Below are positions 10,211 through 21,100 of a stretch of 64,000 nucleotides of DNA, piece by piece. The position numbers and the translations under genes are program-made. This stretch comes from Botryosphaeria dothidea (Eukaryota; Ascomycota; Dothideomycetes; Botryosphaeriales; Botryosphaeriaceae): assembly GCA_011503125.2 (NCBI GenBank), contig WWBZ02000022.1, positions 310,001 through 374,000 of the forward strand, given 5' to 3'. Numbering within the stretch: position 1 is the stretch's first letter; the number at the start of each line of letters is the position of its first letter. The notes beneath the pieces were generated by a model. It was given only the letters and a program-made list of their open reading frames with translations, was not told the DNA's origin and ran no database searches.

Positions 10211-11509
10211 ATGGCCAGAGACATGGACGAGACGTCGCTCAACCCACGCCGCCTTCCCACACGCCTCCTAGAGAAGATAATACAAGAGCTCGCCCACCAG
10301 CCGCTGGATTTACGATGTCTCGCGCGTGTCTCACGCCTGTTCCAGCCCTTAGCAGAACGACAGCTTTACGCTTCAGTTGAAATCTCCAGCATAGATCAAA
10401 TGATCACTTTTGTCCACGCTCTAGAGAAGCGCCCCGCACGACGCAGCTACGTCCGAACATGCAGCATCCAATCCACTCCGGGAGGCGAGGACACTAACGA
10501 GGCGCGCGAATGGTTATCCTGCAATGTCTACGCTAACATCGCCGCACTCGACTCTCTTCATGAGCTCTCCATTGCATCCGACGCCCTGCTCGAGAGCGCC
10601 GAAACATGCTGCGACGGCTTGCCGCAGGAAGAGCAAGACGTCCTCGAGGCCTTCCTCTTCAAAGCCAGCCTCGCCGTAACGCCTCCGGAGCTACGAACCT
10701 GGCCGCACCTCACCTCCATCGAGCTGCACTACCTCGCCGCCTCGCCCTCATCCACATTCCTCTTCCCCGGCGAGCGCTGGGCCTTCCCAGAAACCTCCTT
10801 CATCTTCCTCTCCCCCACTCTCCGCAGCATCACCATCCACGACGCCATCTTCAGCGACACCTCCGGCGCAGCCCTCCTCTCATGGAACGCCAACGAACCC
10901 GATGACGACGTCGACCCGCCATCCCCCTCCTCCGACCCCACCAGCGACCGCACCTCGCGCCTCCGCTCCAATACGACCGCCTCCACCACCACGACCATCA
11001 ACCCGGCTTACCTGCACGCCACGCCCCTCGAGTCCCTCAGCCTCCTCAACTGCAGCCTCACCCTCCGCTCGCTGCGCACCTTCCTCGCCGCCCCGCGCGC
11101 CCTGCGCCACCTCACCATCGGTGAAGGCCCTGGCTCGCGCAAACGCGGCTTCGACGCGCTGGGCACGTACGTCGCACGCGGCGTCCACGAGTGGGGCGCG
11201 TCAGTGCTTGCGTTGCAGGCGCACAGCCTCGAGACGCTAGAGATGCCGTGGGGCGATCTGGAGTACAGGGGCGATGGGAACGTGTTGGACCTGAGCGGGA
11301 TGGAGAAGCTAAGATGCGTGAGAAGGGTGGTGCAGGGGAGTGGGGTGGAGGTGCGCGTGAGAGAGGGCGTGACGGTCGAAGAGGCGAAGCCGCCGAGGGC
11401 GATGGAGATGGGTGGGTGGGAAGTCATTTTGGAGGGGTTGGTGGCGGGGATGGGTGGGGTGGATGTGATTGAGGAAGAAGAGGAAGAAGATTCGGATGAG
11501 AGTTTTTAG
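10211..11509 (+). CDS. F-box protein with LRR-like C-terminus, tandem paralogue
   Basis: Single exon, 432 residues, starting at the ATG at 10211 (CACAATGG). The F-box-like region spans about residues 13-60 (RRLPTRLLEKIIQEL, then ARVSRLFQPLAERQLYASV). The leucine-rich part repeats landmarks of the upstream gene: FIFLSPTLRSITIH, TPLESLSLLNCSL and LDLSGMEKLR. It has an insertion of Ser/Thr/Asp-rich low complexity around residues 230-270 that the neighbour lacks, and ends in a short acidic run (EEEEEEDSDESF). Probably a substrate receptor of an SCF ubiquitin ligase; the substrate is unknown. Confidence 0.75.
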   Translation: MARDMDETSLNPRRLPTRLLEKIIQELAHQPLDLRCLARVSRLFQPLAERQLYASVEISSIDQMITFVHALEKRPARRSYVRTCSIQSTPGGEDTNEAREWLSCNVYANIAALDSLHELSIASDALLESAETCCDGLPQEEQDVLEAFLFKASLAVTPPELRTWPHLTSIELHYLAASPSSTFLFPGERWAFPETSFIFLSPTLRSITIHDAIFSDTSGAALLSWNANEPDDDVDPPSPSSDPTSDRTSRLRSNTTASTTTTINPAYLHATPLESLSLLNCSLTLRSLRTFLAAPRALRHLTIGEGPGSRKRGFDALGTYVARGVHEWGASVLALQAHSLETLEMPWGDLEYRGDGNVLDLSGMEKLRCVRRVVQGSGVEVRVREGVTVEEAKPPRAMEMGGWEVILEGLVAGMGGVDVIEEEEEEDSDESF

Positions 11510-11875
11510 GTACGGTGGTGGTGAGAGAAAAGTGGGCGGAGCAGCGCGGCGTGCTGGATTTCATGCTGTGTCTCGTTCTGCGTTAATTGAGAATCTGTCA
11601 TACGAGCTGGCGCTTGTCGCGTATGGATAATTGCGGGATTGGTGGTTACTGCTGGCGTCTGAAATGGGGTCTTTGACTATACTGTAATCTGAAATCTATT
11701 GCTTACTCCAACAAGCCTGAGGTAATCGAATTTGATGGCAGAAGACGAGGAGACCCTTGTCCCATGAAGCTCGTAGCATATGCAACTGTGACGTCGGCTC
11801 GGTAGCAAGGTTGACCTGTGCGAGGAATTTGAAAGCCATGCGTATAAGGCTGTCCTCGAACTCAGTACTCACTCG
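11510..11875. other. Intergenic region between convergent F-box genes
   Basis: Here the plus-strand family of F-box genes meets the minus-strand family tail to tail. No gene or repeat is visible in the 366 bases. Confidence 0.5.
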
Positions 11876-13921
11876 TCACATATCTCTGTTGATTTCCTCC
11901 CAAACACCCGCCCGCTCCAACTCTCTGCGCGCCGACTTGCTCAATTGTTTCTCGACCTGTTCTCTATGCGAAGCGTGCGTCTGGTCCACCGACTGCTGCA
12001 TCTTCGTCGAGACCATAATCAAAAACTCTTGATCCTGCATCACAACTCATCAGCCACACAAAAAGCAAACAGGGGGGAAAAAAAAAGAAAAACTCACCAC
12101 CCCATCAAACTCCCTCCCATCCCTCACCAACACCACCCCGGTCCCCCTCAACCCCGCGCACACCTCCGCCACCCGCCCCGGCGCCATCTTCCTGCCCCAC
12201 CCGCGCCCCTCCAAGGCCAGCCTCCGCAGCCCCCGCAGCCGCTCCCCGGCGCCCACGCCCCTCGCGATCTCGACCGCCAGCGGCGCCAGGAACGCCAGCA
12301 CCGCGCCCTCCGCCTCGACGTGCGGCCCCACGGCGATGCCCAGCGCCTCGAGCCCGTCGGGGAACGCGTCGGCGGCGAGGCGGGCGTAGCCGAGCGCGGG
12401 GGCGCGCGTCGCCCAGCAGCGCACGCGGCGGCGCGTCGTCTTGGCGAGCACGGTGACGGCGTCGCGGCGCAGGGTGCCGGTGAGGAGCAGGCCCGAGATG
12501 GAGAGGATCTTGAGGGCGGCGAGGGCGGCGAGGGACCCCAGGCGCGGGAGCGGGTGGGCGTCCGGGTCGTCGGTGGCGAGGGCGGAGAAGAAGGGCGTGT
12601 CGGCGTGGAGGGTGAGGGAGACGAGGGTCGCGGCGTGCAGGGCGAGGGCGGCGCGGATGGCGGGCGGGTCGAAGGGCTGGTCGAGGGCCGTGGCCGGGTG
12701 GAAGAGGTCGTCGGTGGACCAGGCGAGGTGGAGGCGGGTGAGGGTGGCGCAGGCGGCGAGGAGTTGGTGGAGGGTGGTGTGGGTGATGTTGGCGTTGGTG
12801 AGGGCGAGGCTGCGGATGCGGGAGGTGCGGGAGGGCCAGGTGGGCGCGGCGGGGGCGGTTGGGGTGTCGTCGTCGTCGTTGTCAGGGAGGGAGTTGTTGT
12901 CGAATGGGGCGAAGGATGCGTCTGCGTCGTCTGCGTCGTCTGCGTCCGTGTCTGAGTCGGATTCGAAGCCTTCGGTGTAGCGAGACCGCGTGGTGATCAT
13001 GTGGCCTTTGAGCTCCTGTAGCGAGGGGATGGCGAAGAATTCTCGCATGTACTGGGCGGGAAAGCCGAGAGAGAAGGCGCTTTCGACCTTGTCCGCGGCG
13101 TATTCCACCTCCAGCGTACGGAGAGAGCGGAGCGGCCCGGCGGACCTTCCGGAGGCGTGGTCTCGCTCGATCTGGCCCAGAAGTAGGCGGAGGTTGCGGC
13201 AGTTGAAATCATAGCCGGACTTGTCTGGAACTCTGAGGATGAGTTTGGTCAAGTTGAGGGTTTGGCAGAGAAGCAGCACCAGCTCAGCATAGGGAACTCC
13301 GGCGCGGAGGTCTTCCAGCCAGGACGACTTGTTCTGCATCTCAACCGGATGGGCTGCAGTCGTGAATGCCAGGCGGTCGGCCCGCGAATTGAGGTTCAGG
13401 ATTGCGTTCTCATCCTCATCCTCTTCGTCCGAATAGTAGTGAGTCAAGTCTTCTGCGTCGTCGTGGCCATGGCGGTCCGATCCGGCGTCTGAGTCTTCAT
13501 CAGATTCTTCGTCGGCGTAGCCTACGATACCGTACATGTTCCTTCTTGGGCGCGTCACGCTCCCGATGTCATGCTCCATGACATCGAAGCGCACCTCGGA
13601 GACGCGTGCGGCGAGGTCGGGCCGCTGGATGATGCGGTGCAGGAACTGCCTTCGGCTCGCATGAGGGTGCACCTGGTGGTCCATTCCGTTGGAGAAGAAG
13701 GAATACAGCACCGGTTCTCCTACTCTGAAGAACCACCTGCAGACCAAACAGAATCTGAGGACTGGGTTGCCGGGTACTTTGACCAGCCTATCCATATCAA
13801 AAGCGGATACTCCTCCATCCTCACCCCGGCGGCGGGCGGTGTCGAGGTAGCCAAGGATTTCGCCAAGCAGTTCATCTGGCAGGCGGTGGATTGGAGCCAT
13901 TGGAGCATTGCAGATGGTCAT
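11876..13921 (-). CDS. F-box protein with acidic insert and LRR-like region
   Basis: Two exons, 12098-13921 and 11876-12034, joined in phase 0 by an intron with donor GTGAGT and acceptor ATGCAG. The product is about 660 residues; a second ATG at 13900 is an alternative start. The F-box is at the N-terminus (HRLPDELLGEILGYLD), followed by LRFCLVCRWFFRVGEPVLY and the block RRQFLHRIIQRPDLAARV, which also occurs in the two giant genes upstream on this strand. Acidic runs (about residues 130-165 and 320-360) flank the leucine-rich part. The second exon encodes a 52-residue Q/E/R-rich helical tail ending EINRDM that would be missed if the long open frame were annotated alone. Role as an SCF receptor is inferred from the family. 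Confidence 0.75.
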
Positions 13922-14341
13922 TAGGGCACAGTTGACGTGGATTGGACGAGTGGGAGTGGGGCGTAGGGGGGAAGACGTGCCTCCGTCTCGCGAAACAACG
14001 CGGACCGCACCCGGGGTCTTGGCGTAGAAGCATTGCAATCCCTGGAAAATGCTACCACCGACGAAGTTTAGCCGCAAACATCACTCGGGCATGCACAGAG
14101 ATACTCTTCCTCGTCGGGAAATGATGCAGCCATCATGACGATTTCCCTGAACGCTTATACTCGGAGAATTTAAATAACCTCTTGATTTTATGACATTTGA
14201 AAGCTATGGTGAAACCCCCTCCTTCGTTTTGGCTTTCTACGTTATGATCGAAGGCTAGGAGGAGCTGTGAGGGAGATAGGAGAAACATGCAATACATCTG
14301 CCGGCCTATTCGAGTGTTGAGTTGAATAGATGAAACCTTAC
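13922..14341. promoter_or_regulatory. Spacer: promoter of the F-box gene at 13921 and 3' end of the next
   Basis: This is a head-to-tail spacer between two minus-strand F-box genes. It is AT-rich toward 14140-14240. No gene is seen. Confidence 0.45.
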
Positions 14342-17300
14342 TCATCTTTTGTCGAAGTCATCCTCCTCGGAGTCACCCTTATCAGAGTTATCCTCTTCAG
14401 AATCATCCCAGCTGGTGTTGAAGCCAACGATGCCTCCACCGAGCGAGTTGATGATATCGTCGTCGTCAAAATCAGAGTGCTCCTCTGAGGCAATGGAGCC
14501 ATCCGAGTCGGACTCGAGGTCCGTGTCCGGGATCCTTCCTATATCTTTAGAGAATCCTGCAGTGTCCCAGCCATTCAAAATGAAAGCCACACCGATTTTG
14601 AGAAACGCAGGACCCAAGTCAAAGATGGAGTGCTCGAGGAACCCTTGCCTGAAGCTCCGCAAGTTCTTTAGCGTTACGGAGCGGAGGTTCGGTAGGTGTC
14701 CTTGTCTGACGAGGTCGATGAAAATCACCAGCCAAGAGCCCAGCATGCCTGATACTCCTTGGGCGCAACCGATGACGAACGTCTGCACGGAAGGAGGCAA
14801 AATGTCCACCTTGGTGTATCTGAAGCTGCCGTATTCCGCCTGCGATGCTAGGTAATTGGCGGCCAATGCTACGTGCTTGAGTCGGAAAAAGCCCTTGAGT
14901 GATCCTATGGGTGCGTGCTCATGACCGCCGCCGCTGCCGAGGATGGCCAAATTCTCGATGGAGGTTCGATGATATCCAACAATGTCAACAAGTCCGCGTA
15001 CTCCTTCCCTGCCAAAGCTGACGTCCGACGTACTGAACACATATCTGAAGGACTTCACCCTCTTGCATGCCCGCAGGATATATCTCAGAAAATCTGGACC
15101 TGAACCAACAACGTCTAGCACGAGTTCTTCCACATTAGAGTAGGCAAACTCGGACTGGCACAGATGTTCCAGGTATAGCATGTCTCGAACGAGATCGCCT
15201 CGTCGGTGATAGAAAATCGAGAACGATCGCATGGAAGGGAAGTGAAGAACATCGCCAATGACTCCAGGTAGCTCTCCAAGCGAGTAAGGCTGTGAGGTCA
15301 TATCTATACTGACTTGGCGGAGTTTACTCAGCGGAAGGTGCTCTGAGCTGGCTGATGATCCTAATTTTCGTATTCTGTCCGAAAGTTGTTCCAAATACCA
15401 TAAGGTCCACTTGAATGTCATAAGAAATGGATCCCACCCGTCGAATAAGTGCAAGGTCTCTAGGTTTTGTGTCTGGGAAAGTAGTAGTGGAATTTCGTGA
15501 TCGTCTCGTGACTCCTTTTGATTCTCAAATGACGCAAGCCAACAAGATCTGGCATATGCACTGTCAACTTGTAGCAACCTTGCCTTGGTCAACAAGTTTA
15601 TATATTCGGTGTCTGGCGTATCAACTAGTGGGGAACTGATGAGTTGAATGCCCTTGACGTAAGCAGCCGCTTCGGCGTCAGACGTTACGTAGTCGATGAA
15701 CTTCCGCCGGCGCAATGGTAATGCCCACCCAAGCTTGGTTAGATCCAGAAAGGTCTTATATAAGAGCGGCCGCGCAATACTGTGAAACCGCTTTGAAACA
15801 AGACAGAGTTGCCGAAGGCTGAACATCCGGGATCTGGTAATTTCTGACTGTTTCTGCTCGGCTTGCAGAGAATACTCATCCACAGCAGAAGGTGTGCATA
15901 GGAAGACAAATAGATCAAAGTGACTGAAAATCCCGGCTAGTATCTTGTCTGGGAACCTATCAATCAGATTCGAGGGCGGTTGAGAGAGTGGGTTTAGCGA
16001 GTCGACCGAGACATGTCGTTGTGGAGGCAATGCGCTACTGGAAGCCCGATTAGGTTGCAGTTGCATGGTGTCCACCTTGGTGACATTATTAGCTTCCTTC
16101 TCCGGGTTGTGTCCATCCGAACCTTCCTCATCTTCCTCATCTTCCTTATCCCCCCCATCCTCCTCTTCAACACATTCACGGAGCTCAACCTTGACGTTTG
16201 CGCTAGCCATTAGGTGTTCGACAGCAGCGAAATGTCCCTGTTCAACTGAGTATTCTGCACAAAGTCGAAGAATTGCGAGTTTTGGAAGCTTTCCAGCAAG
16301 GCAATTCCGAGCGAGTCCTTGGAGGAAAGGGACGAGATATGTAACGTCGCGTTTGAGAGGCCTGTCATCTCTACCCGGCAGTCCTTCCCATAATACCTCC
16401 TCATCGATCGCGAGGCCTTCACAGTGAATTTCAAGCTCTTCTAGCGATTCTGGGAACGTATCCGCAAGCTTCGCGTAGTCTAGGTCCTTAAGGGTGATAG
16501 GTTCGGTCCTATCTCTTTCATTCCAATCGAGGTCCCCAGGGACGCCGGTAAGAAAAATTCCGTCGATTCTCAAAGACTTGAGGTTCGTGAAGCTATTGAA
16601 CGGCCCCAAACACGGCACTTTACAGCGCACATCGACAACATGTTCCCAGATGGCAATGTTGTCACCAAGTGATAACTCAACATGCTCGAGAGTGGAACGA
16701 TGTGCCCCTAGATGGATATTGACGATGTCAACACTTTCCTCGATCCAGACGTCTGCCCATTCGAAGGAGAAGCTTTTCAATCCTTCACAGACGTCCAGGA
16801 GGTAGGCAACAAAATAAGGGTTGAGATCCGCCTCGGTGCATTGAAGAATCTCCACTTTTGACTGCCTCTTCACTGAGGTGGGCAATTGCAGCGCGTCTTT
16901 GAAGAAGGGCGCTTGGAGGTTAAGTTCCTTCAATGATGGAAGTTTCATCAGATGATAAAATAAGGGGGGACTGATGTCGACTTCCACAAATCCAAATACC
17001 CCGAAAGAACGAAGGGCGCAGAATGGGCCGCGGGTACCGCTTGTAGAGTACTCCTTGACCGAATGTTCCAAGAGGCTAAGAGTCCAACGGAGGTTCTTAT
17101 CCCACGGGCCAGGAACGCCGAGACGGACGGTCTCGACATTTGCAAGGAAGGCGAAGAGCAAAGCCCATTCGGCATCGCATTCGCCGCTGTACAGGGCGGT
17201 CAAAAACAACCTTTTGTTTCTCATCCTGACATGTCGCACTGATTGTAAATAGACTGCCAGGACTTCCGGGTCTCGTATGCGCTGTGGCTCTTCAATGCGG

Positions 17301-17755
17301 TCTTGCTGGTACGCGACATAGCGCACGCGTGCAGCAAGGTCTGGCCTCGCTGCGACAGTGCGAAGGAAACGACATCTGCGTCCTCGGGGATACAGGTTTG
17401 GAGGACACTCGTACAGGAACGGCTCGGTGATGCGACGCGTCTTCGTTGAGACGCGACATAGATTGACTAGCGAGGCAACCCGGAGCTGGCGTTCGTGTTC
17501 GCGTAGGAGGAGTCCGTGTTCCAAGTCATGTTTCCTTTGCTGCGGGGTTGACTGGGCATCGTCATGCTTGAACTCTTCGATGCTGAGGTAACTAATAATC
17601 TGACTGATAAGCTCCTCTGGAAGGTCGTTGAACGAGGCTCTGGGTTTTGTTGCTGGATCTGTCGGCTTGATGGAGCACGTTGTGGGGCGTTTGCTGGGGG
17701 AATGCGACTCCCCACTGAGCCGCCTCTTCAGGTTGGGCTTTCGGGCACCATCCAT
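14342..17755 (-). CDS. Giant double F-box protein (two F-box/LRR modules, acidic tail)
   Basis: One uninterrupted frame of 1137 residues from the ATG at 17755 (MDGARKPNLK; a basic, possibly nuclear-targeting N-terminus). Module 1 starts near residue 42 with FNDLPEELISQIISYL, then SLVNLCRVSTKTRRITEPFLY, RRCRFLRTVAARPDLAARV and LFLTALYSGECDAEWALLF. A low-complexity acidic linker (about 545-565) leads to module 2 near residue 590: LIDRFPDKILAGIFSHFD, LRQLCLVSKRFHSIARPLLYKTF, RRRKFIDYVTSDAEAAAYV and IPLLLSQTQNLETL. The last 60 residues are strongly acidic. Each module is about the size of an ordinary fungal F-box/LRR protein, so this looks like a fused tandem duplication with no stop or intron between the halves. 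One polypeptide is what the sequence shows; an internal promoter or start cannot be excluded. Confidence 0.8.
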   Translation of the reverse strand: MDGARKPNLKRRLSGESHSPSKRPTTCSIKPTDPATKPRASFNDLPEELISQIISYLSIEEFKHDDAQSTPQQRKHDLEHGLLLREHERQLRVASLVNLCRVSTKTRRITEPFLYECPPNLYPRGRRCRFLRTVAARPDLAARVRYVAYQQDRIEEPQRIRDPEVLAVYLQSVRHVRMRNKRLFLTALYSGECDAEWALLFAFLANVETVRLGVPGPWDKNLRWTLSLLEHSVKEYSTSGTRGPFCALRSFGVFGFVEVDISPPLFYHLMKLPSLKELNLQAPFFKDALQLPTSVKRQSKVEILQCTEADLNPYFVAYLLDVCEGLKSFSFEWADVWIEESVDIVNIHLGAHRSTLEHVELSLGDNIAIWEHVVDVRCKVPCLGPFNSFTNLKSLRIDGIFLTGVPGDLDWNERDRTEPITLKDLDYAKLADTFPESLEELEIHCEGLAIDEEVLWEGLPGRDDRPLKRDVTYLVPFLQGLARNCLAGKLPKLAILRLCAEYSVEQGHFAAVEHLMASANVKVELRECVEEEDGGDKEDEEDEEGSDGHNPEKEANNVTKVDTMQLQPNRASSSALPPQRHVSVDSLNPLSQPPSNLIDRFPDKILAGIFSHFDLFVFLCTPSAVDEYSLQAEQKQSEITRSRMFSLRQLCLVSKRFHSIARPLLYKTFLDLTKLGWALPLRRRKFIDYVTSDAEAAAYVKGIQLISSPLVDTPDTEYINLLTKARLLQVDSAYARSCWLASFENQKESRDDHEIPLLLSQTQNLETLHLFDGWDPFLMTFKWTLWYLEQLSDRIRKLGSSASSEHLPLSKLRQVSIDMTSQPYSLGELPGVIGDVLHFPSMRSFSIFYHRRGDLVRDMLYLEHLCQSEFAYSNVEELVLDVVGSGPDFLRYILRACKRVKSFRYVFSTSDVSFGREGVRGLVDIVGYHRTSIENLAILGSGGGHEHAPIGSLKGFFRLKHVALAANYLASQAEYGSFRYTKVDILPPSVQTFVIGCAQGVSGMLGSWLVIFIDLVRQGHLPNLRSVTLKNLRSFRQGFLEHSIFDLGPAFLKIGVAFILNGWDTAGFSKDIGRIPDTDLESDSDGSIASEEHSDFDDDDIINSLGGGIVGFNTSWDDSEEDNSDKGDSEEDDFDKR

Positions 17756-18157
17756 TGTGGTGGTGAGAAGTCGATGTGAAGGTAGTGACGCGGTTGCGGC
17801 TGGAGAGACGCGTCGCTTGTTCGACCGCCGCACGTGCGCGGGGTGACGAATGACTCGCCAGATCCTGTCGCTATATTCTTCTCGCTCAATTTATGTACCA
17901 GACACTAACAAGCCTCTATATATGATCGCAATTGTCCCGGGCGACGGCCTCCCCAAGGAACCTCTTCCCATTCTTATCTTTTTGTTTCTCTAAATAAACC
18001 CGCGCAATAAAAGCAATTTGCCATGAAGGATACGAGGTGATGAAGACCTATCTGGATCTTGTATCTCAGCCCGAAGCGACATGAGCATCCTGCATCCGTA
18101 AATCCCATGATTTCAACAATTGACGGGATTTCGTTCAAGTCGTCAAACGAAGACCTT
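17756..18157. promoter_or_regulatory. Spacer between the two giant F-box genes
   Basis: Head-to-tail spacer of 402 bases that must hold the promoter of the 17755 gene and the 3' end of the next. It contains short AT-rich stretches near 17900-18010 (including TATATATG-like sequence at about 17917) but no gene. Confidence 0.45.
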
Positions 18158-21100
18158 TCATTCCTCGCCTTCATCATCTCGCTCGTCATCAGCATCATCA
18201 TCATCTACAAAAACACCTTCATCGTCCAAGTCTGAATCCGAGTCCGAGTCTTCCTCATCGTCGTCTTCTTCCTCATCCCCTTCATCTTCGTCCTCCTCAT
18301 CCGAAGTCTCATCACCCGTCCCCTCATCCATATCCTCCCACACAATATCATCATCATCGTACCCATCCTCAGACGAAGAGACGGCCGAATCATCATCCAA
18401 CTCACCCGGCGATATCGTCTCCAGATCCCTGAAAAAGATGCTCGCGTCCCAAAACCCATTGACTGTGAACAAGACGCCGACGCTGAAGAAATACGACCCC
18501 GCCTCCAAAAGCGCCGCGTCCAACCTCCGCACGTCCTCCTCCTTCACGTTCCTGAACCCCACGGAGCGGAGATTCGGAAGCTTGCCGTCCCTGTGCAGCT
18601 GCGTGAAAGCCTGCAGCCACGCATCGATATGGCCCAGCGCGGTCTCCTGTCCATCCACCACCAGACTCTCGAGGGACTCCGGGAAGAAATCTACCCGCTC
18701 GGGCGGGTAGTAGTCCTGGTCAAAGATGACCGGGCGCCCATCGAACGGGAGCAGAAACCTGCCGGTGGTCTCGACGTGGCGGAGGCGCGCAAACTCCTTC
18801 AGCGAGCCGAGCGAGCGAAAATCCAGGGCGCTGTGCTCGACGTGCCTCTCGGCTTCCATGAAGTTCTCGCGCGGCGTGATGCTCAGGCTCTCCAGCGTGT
18901 CCTTGTGAACACGGAGCATGTCGACGATGCCGGGAATCTTGGTGGCGCGCAGGCTCAGGTCCGTCGTCATGAACTCGTACTTGAAACGCTTGAGCGCCTT
19001 GGGGGCTTCGATCAGGTGTCGCAAAACGGTCGGCCCGGTCCGGTAGATGTCAAGGTTGAGATTTTCCAAACTCGAAGTTCTACTTTCCACTGAGAGTTCG
19101 TCCAGGAAGCTAAGTGGTCTCGTGCTCCAAAAACCGTCTACTCGCAGCTGTCTCAACGACTCCATCGACGGCGTCGTAATGAAGCGGTAAAGGAAAGCTG
19201 CGACCTCACGGCACTGTGGCTCGCACTCATCACTGAACAGAAGGCCGAAGTGGCGCAGCTTCTTCCACAGACTGGGTTTCAAGTAGCCTTGGTCCGTACG
19301 TGTGATGATTGGGTCCAGGAACTTAAGGGTCCAATAGTAGTCGTTGGCGATATCCCCATCGAATACAGAGAATGAAAGAACCTCCAAGTTGGGAACCTGC
19401 GTGAGAAGAACGGGAACATCGGCATCGGTTTTCTTGTCGCCGTCTTTGATCTGTCTCCGTGCTGCAAGAGCCTCTAGCCATTCGTCCCTGTGGCTCATAT
19501 CCATCGTTCTGGCTTCCGTCATAAGTTCGCTGTAGTCTTCGTCCATCGGACCATACTGGGGCGGCGGCTCGTTCCTGAGCCGGTACAAGAATGGTGGATG
19601 GGCTGTTGTCAGAGAGATCTCCTTCACCAGAGCTGCCAAGTGGGGATTGGCTATGATGGTATTGATAAATCTCAATCGCCGCTCTGAACTACCGTTATGG
19701 CTGAAGGTCTGGTACATGATCGGTCGGGCAATGTCGCAGAACCGTTTGGACACAAGACAGCATCGTGCGAGGGTGGCCAGTCGCCAGGGTACCGCAAGCA
19801 TGATACTGCCCCTCTCCTCCAACTGGTCGTGTACTGTGAGAAAACCAGACGGGTCTAAGTAGCTCATAATCTCCAACAAGAGCTCGTTTGGCAAATTAAG
19901 GACATTGATCGTGGTTTCTTCCGCTCGTCTTGGGGTAACGATCGCATTTTCCCGCCAGACATCTTCGATCATTCCTCCATAGTCGGGCGACTTCGCTCTC
20001 TCTTCTTGCGTGGTGGCTTTGGCGTCTTCGGAAAACCCGAGAAATTCAACTTCGATGCCCGCCTGAGCCATGAGGGGTTCGATGGGATCAAAAAAGGGTC
20101 TTGCGGCAGAATACTTTGCTCTCATTCGCAGACTCCGGAGTCTCGGCAGACAGCCACTGCTGCGAATACTGGCAAGTTGCTCAAGAAAAGGAACAATGTA
20201 AGTTACGTCATAAGATTTTGTCTTCTTTCCGTTCGGATCAATGCTAAGGCCCTCGCAGTCAATGTCGAGTTCCTCCAAGGAATCCGGGAGTCCTCGTATA
20301 GTATCAGCATGATCGATTTTCTTTTTCGAGAAAGGCTGCAGGCGGTCTAAACGTGGGCGCAACCGAGGTATACCGGTAAGGAAAAATCCGGGGACTCTGA
20401 GCTTTCTCAAGTAGGGAAATTCCTTGAAAGATCCAATCGGTTTCCATGCGGCGATCCGTTGGATGTGGTCTTCCCAAACTTTTGCATGATCATGGACGCT
20501 CAACTCTAAGGTCTCAAAGGAATTCGGCCTAACGTTGATACCCCTCAGGATTTGCTGAATATCCCATTCGATCAATCCTTGCAGATCCCAGCTAAAGACC
20601 AGATGCTTCACATTTGTGCAAGCATTGAAGATACTGGAAACCAAACCTTTCGGTAGATCTGCATTGAGCAGCCGGATTGTCTGAAGCGTAGAAGATCCAG
20701 ACCATGCTTGCAACGAAGCCATGTCCTCTGTCGCAGGGGATCGGCAATCAATCTCTGTGATGGATGGAAGACGGATGAGTTGACGAACGAACGCCGGGTT
20801 CAGGTCGAAATCTCTGCCGCATTTGTCCGCTCGGACAAGCTGAAGGGAGCAGAAAGGGCCAGTGATTTGGTGTTTGTAGTAGTTCTTGATCGAGTGCTTG
20901 AGCAAAAGGAGCGTCCAGGGCATGTTGAGGACCCAAGTTGCCTCGACGCAAATGCGTAGCGTGGAGATTGCAGGCACAAGGGAGAAGAGGAAGGCCATTT
21001 CTGCGTCATCAGTGCCGCTGTACAGAGCTTTCAAAAAGGATTTCTTCTTGCCAATTTTGACTTTCGGAGCAAAAGCCTTGTATATCTGCAACATTTTGGC

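Noticed and set aside
11945..12955. Open frame of 336 codons on the plus strand
   Set aside because: Antisense to the F-box gene at 11876-13921; Pro- then Gly/Glu-rich composition without features.
18120..18710. Ser-rich open frame on the plus strand
   Set aside because: It is the antisense of the acidic tail of the F-box protein (GAT/GAA/GAG codons read backwards give Ser-rich sequence).
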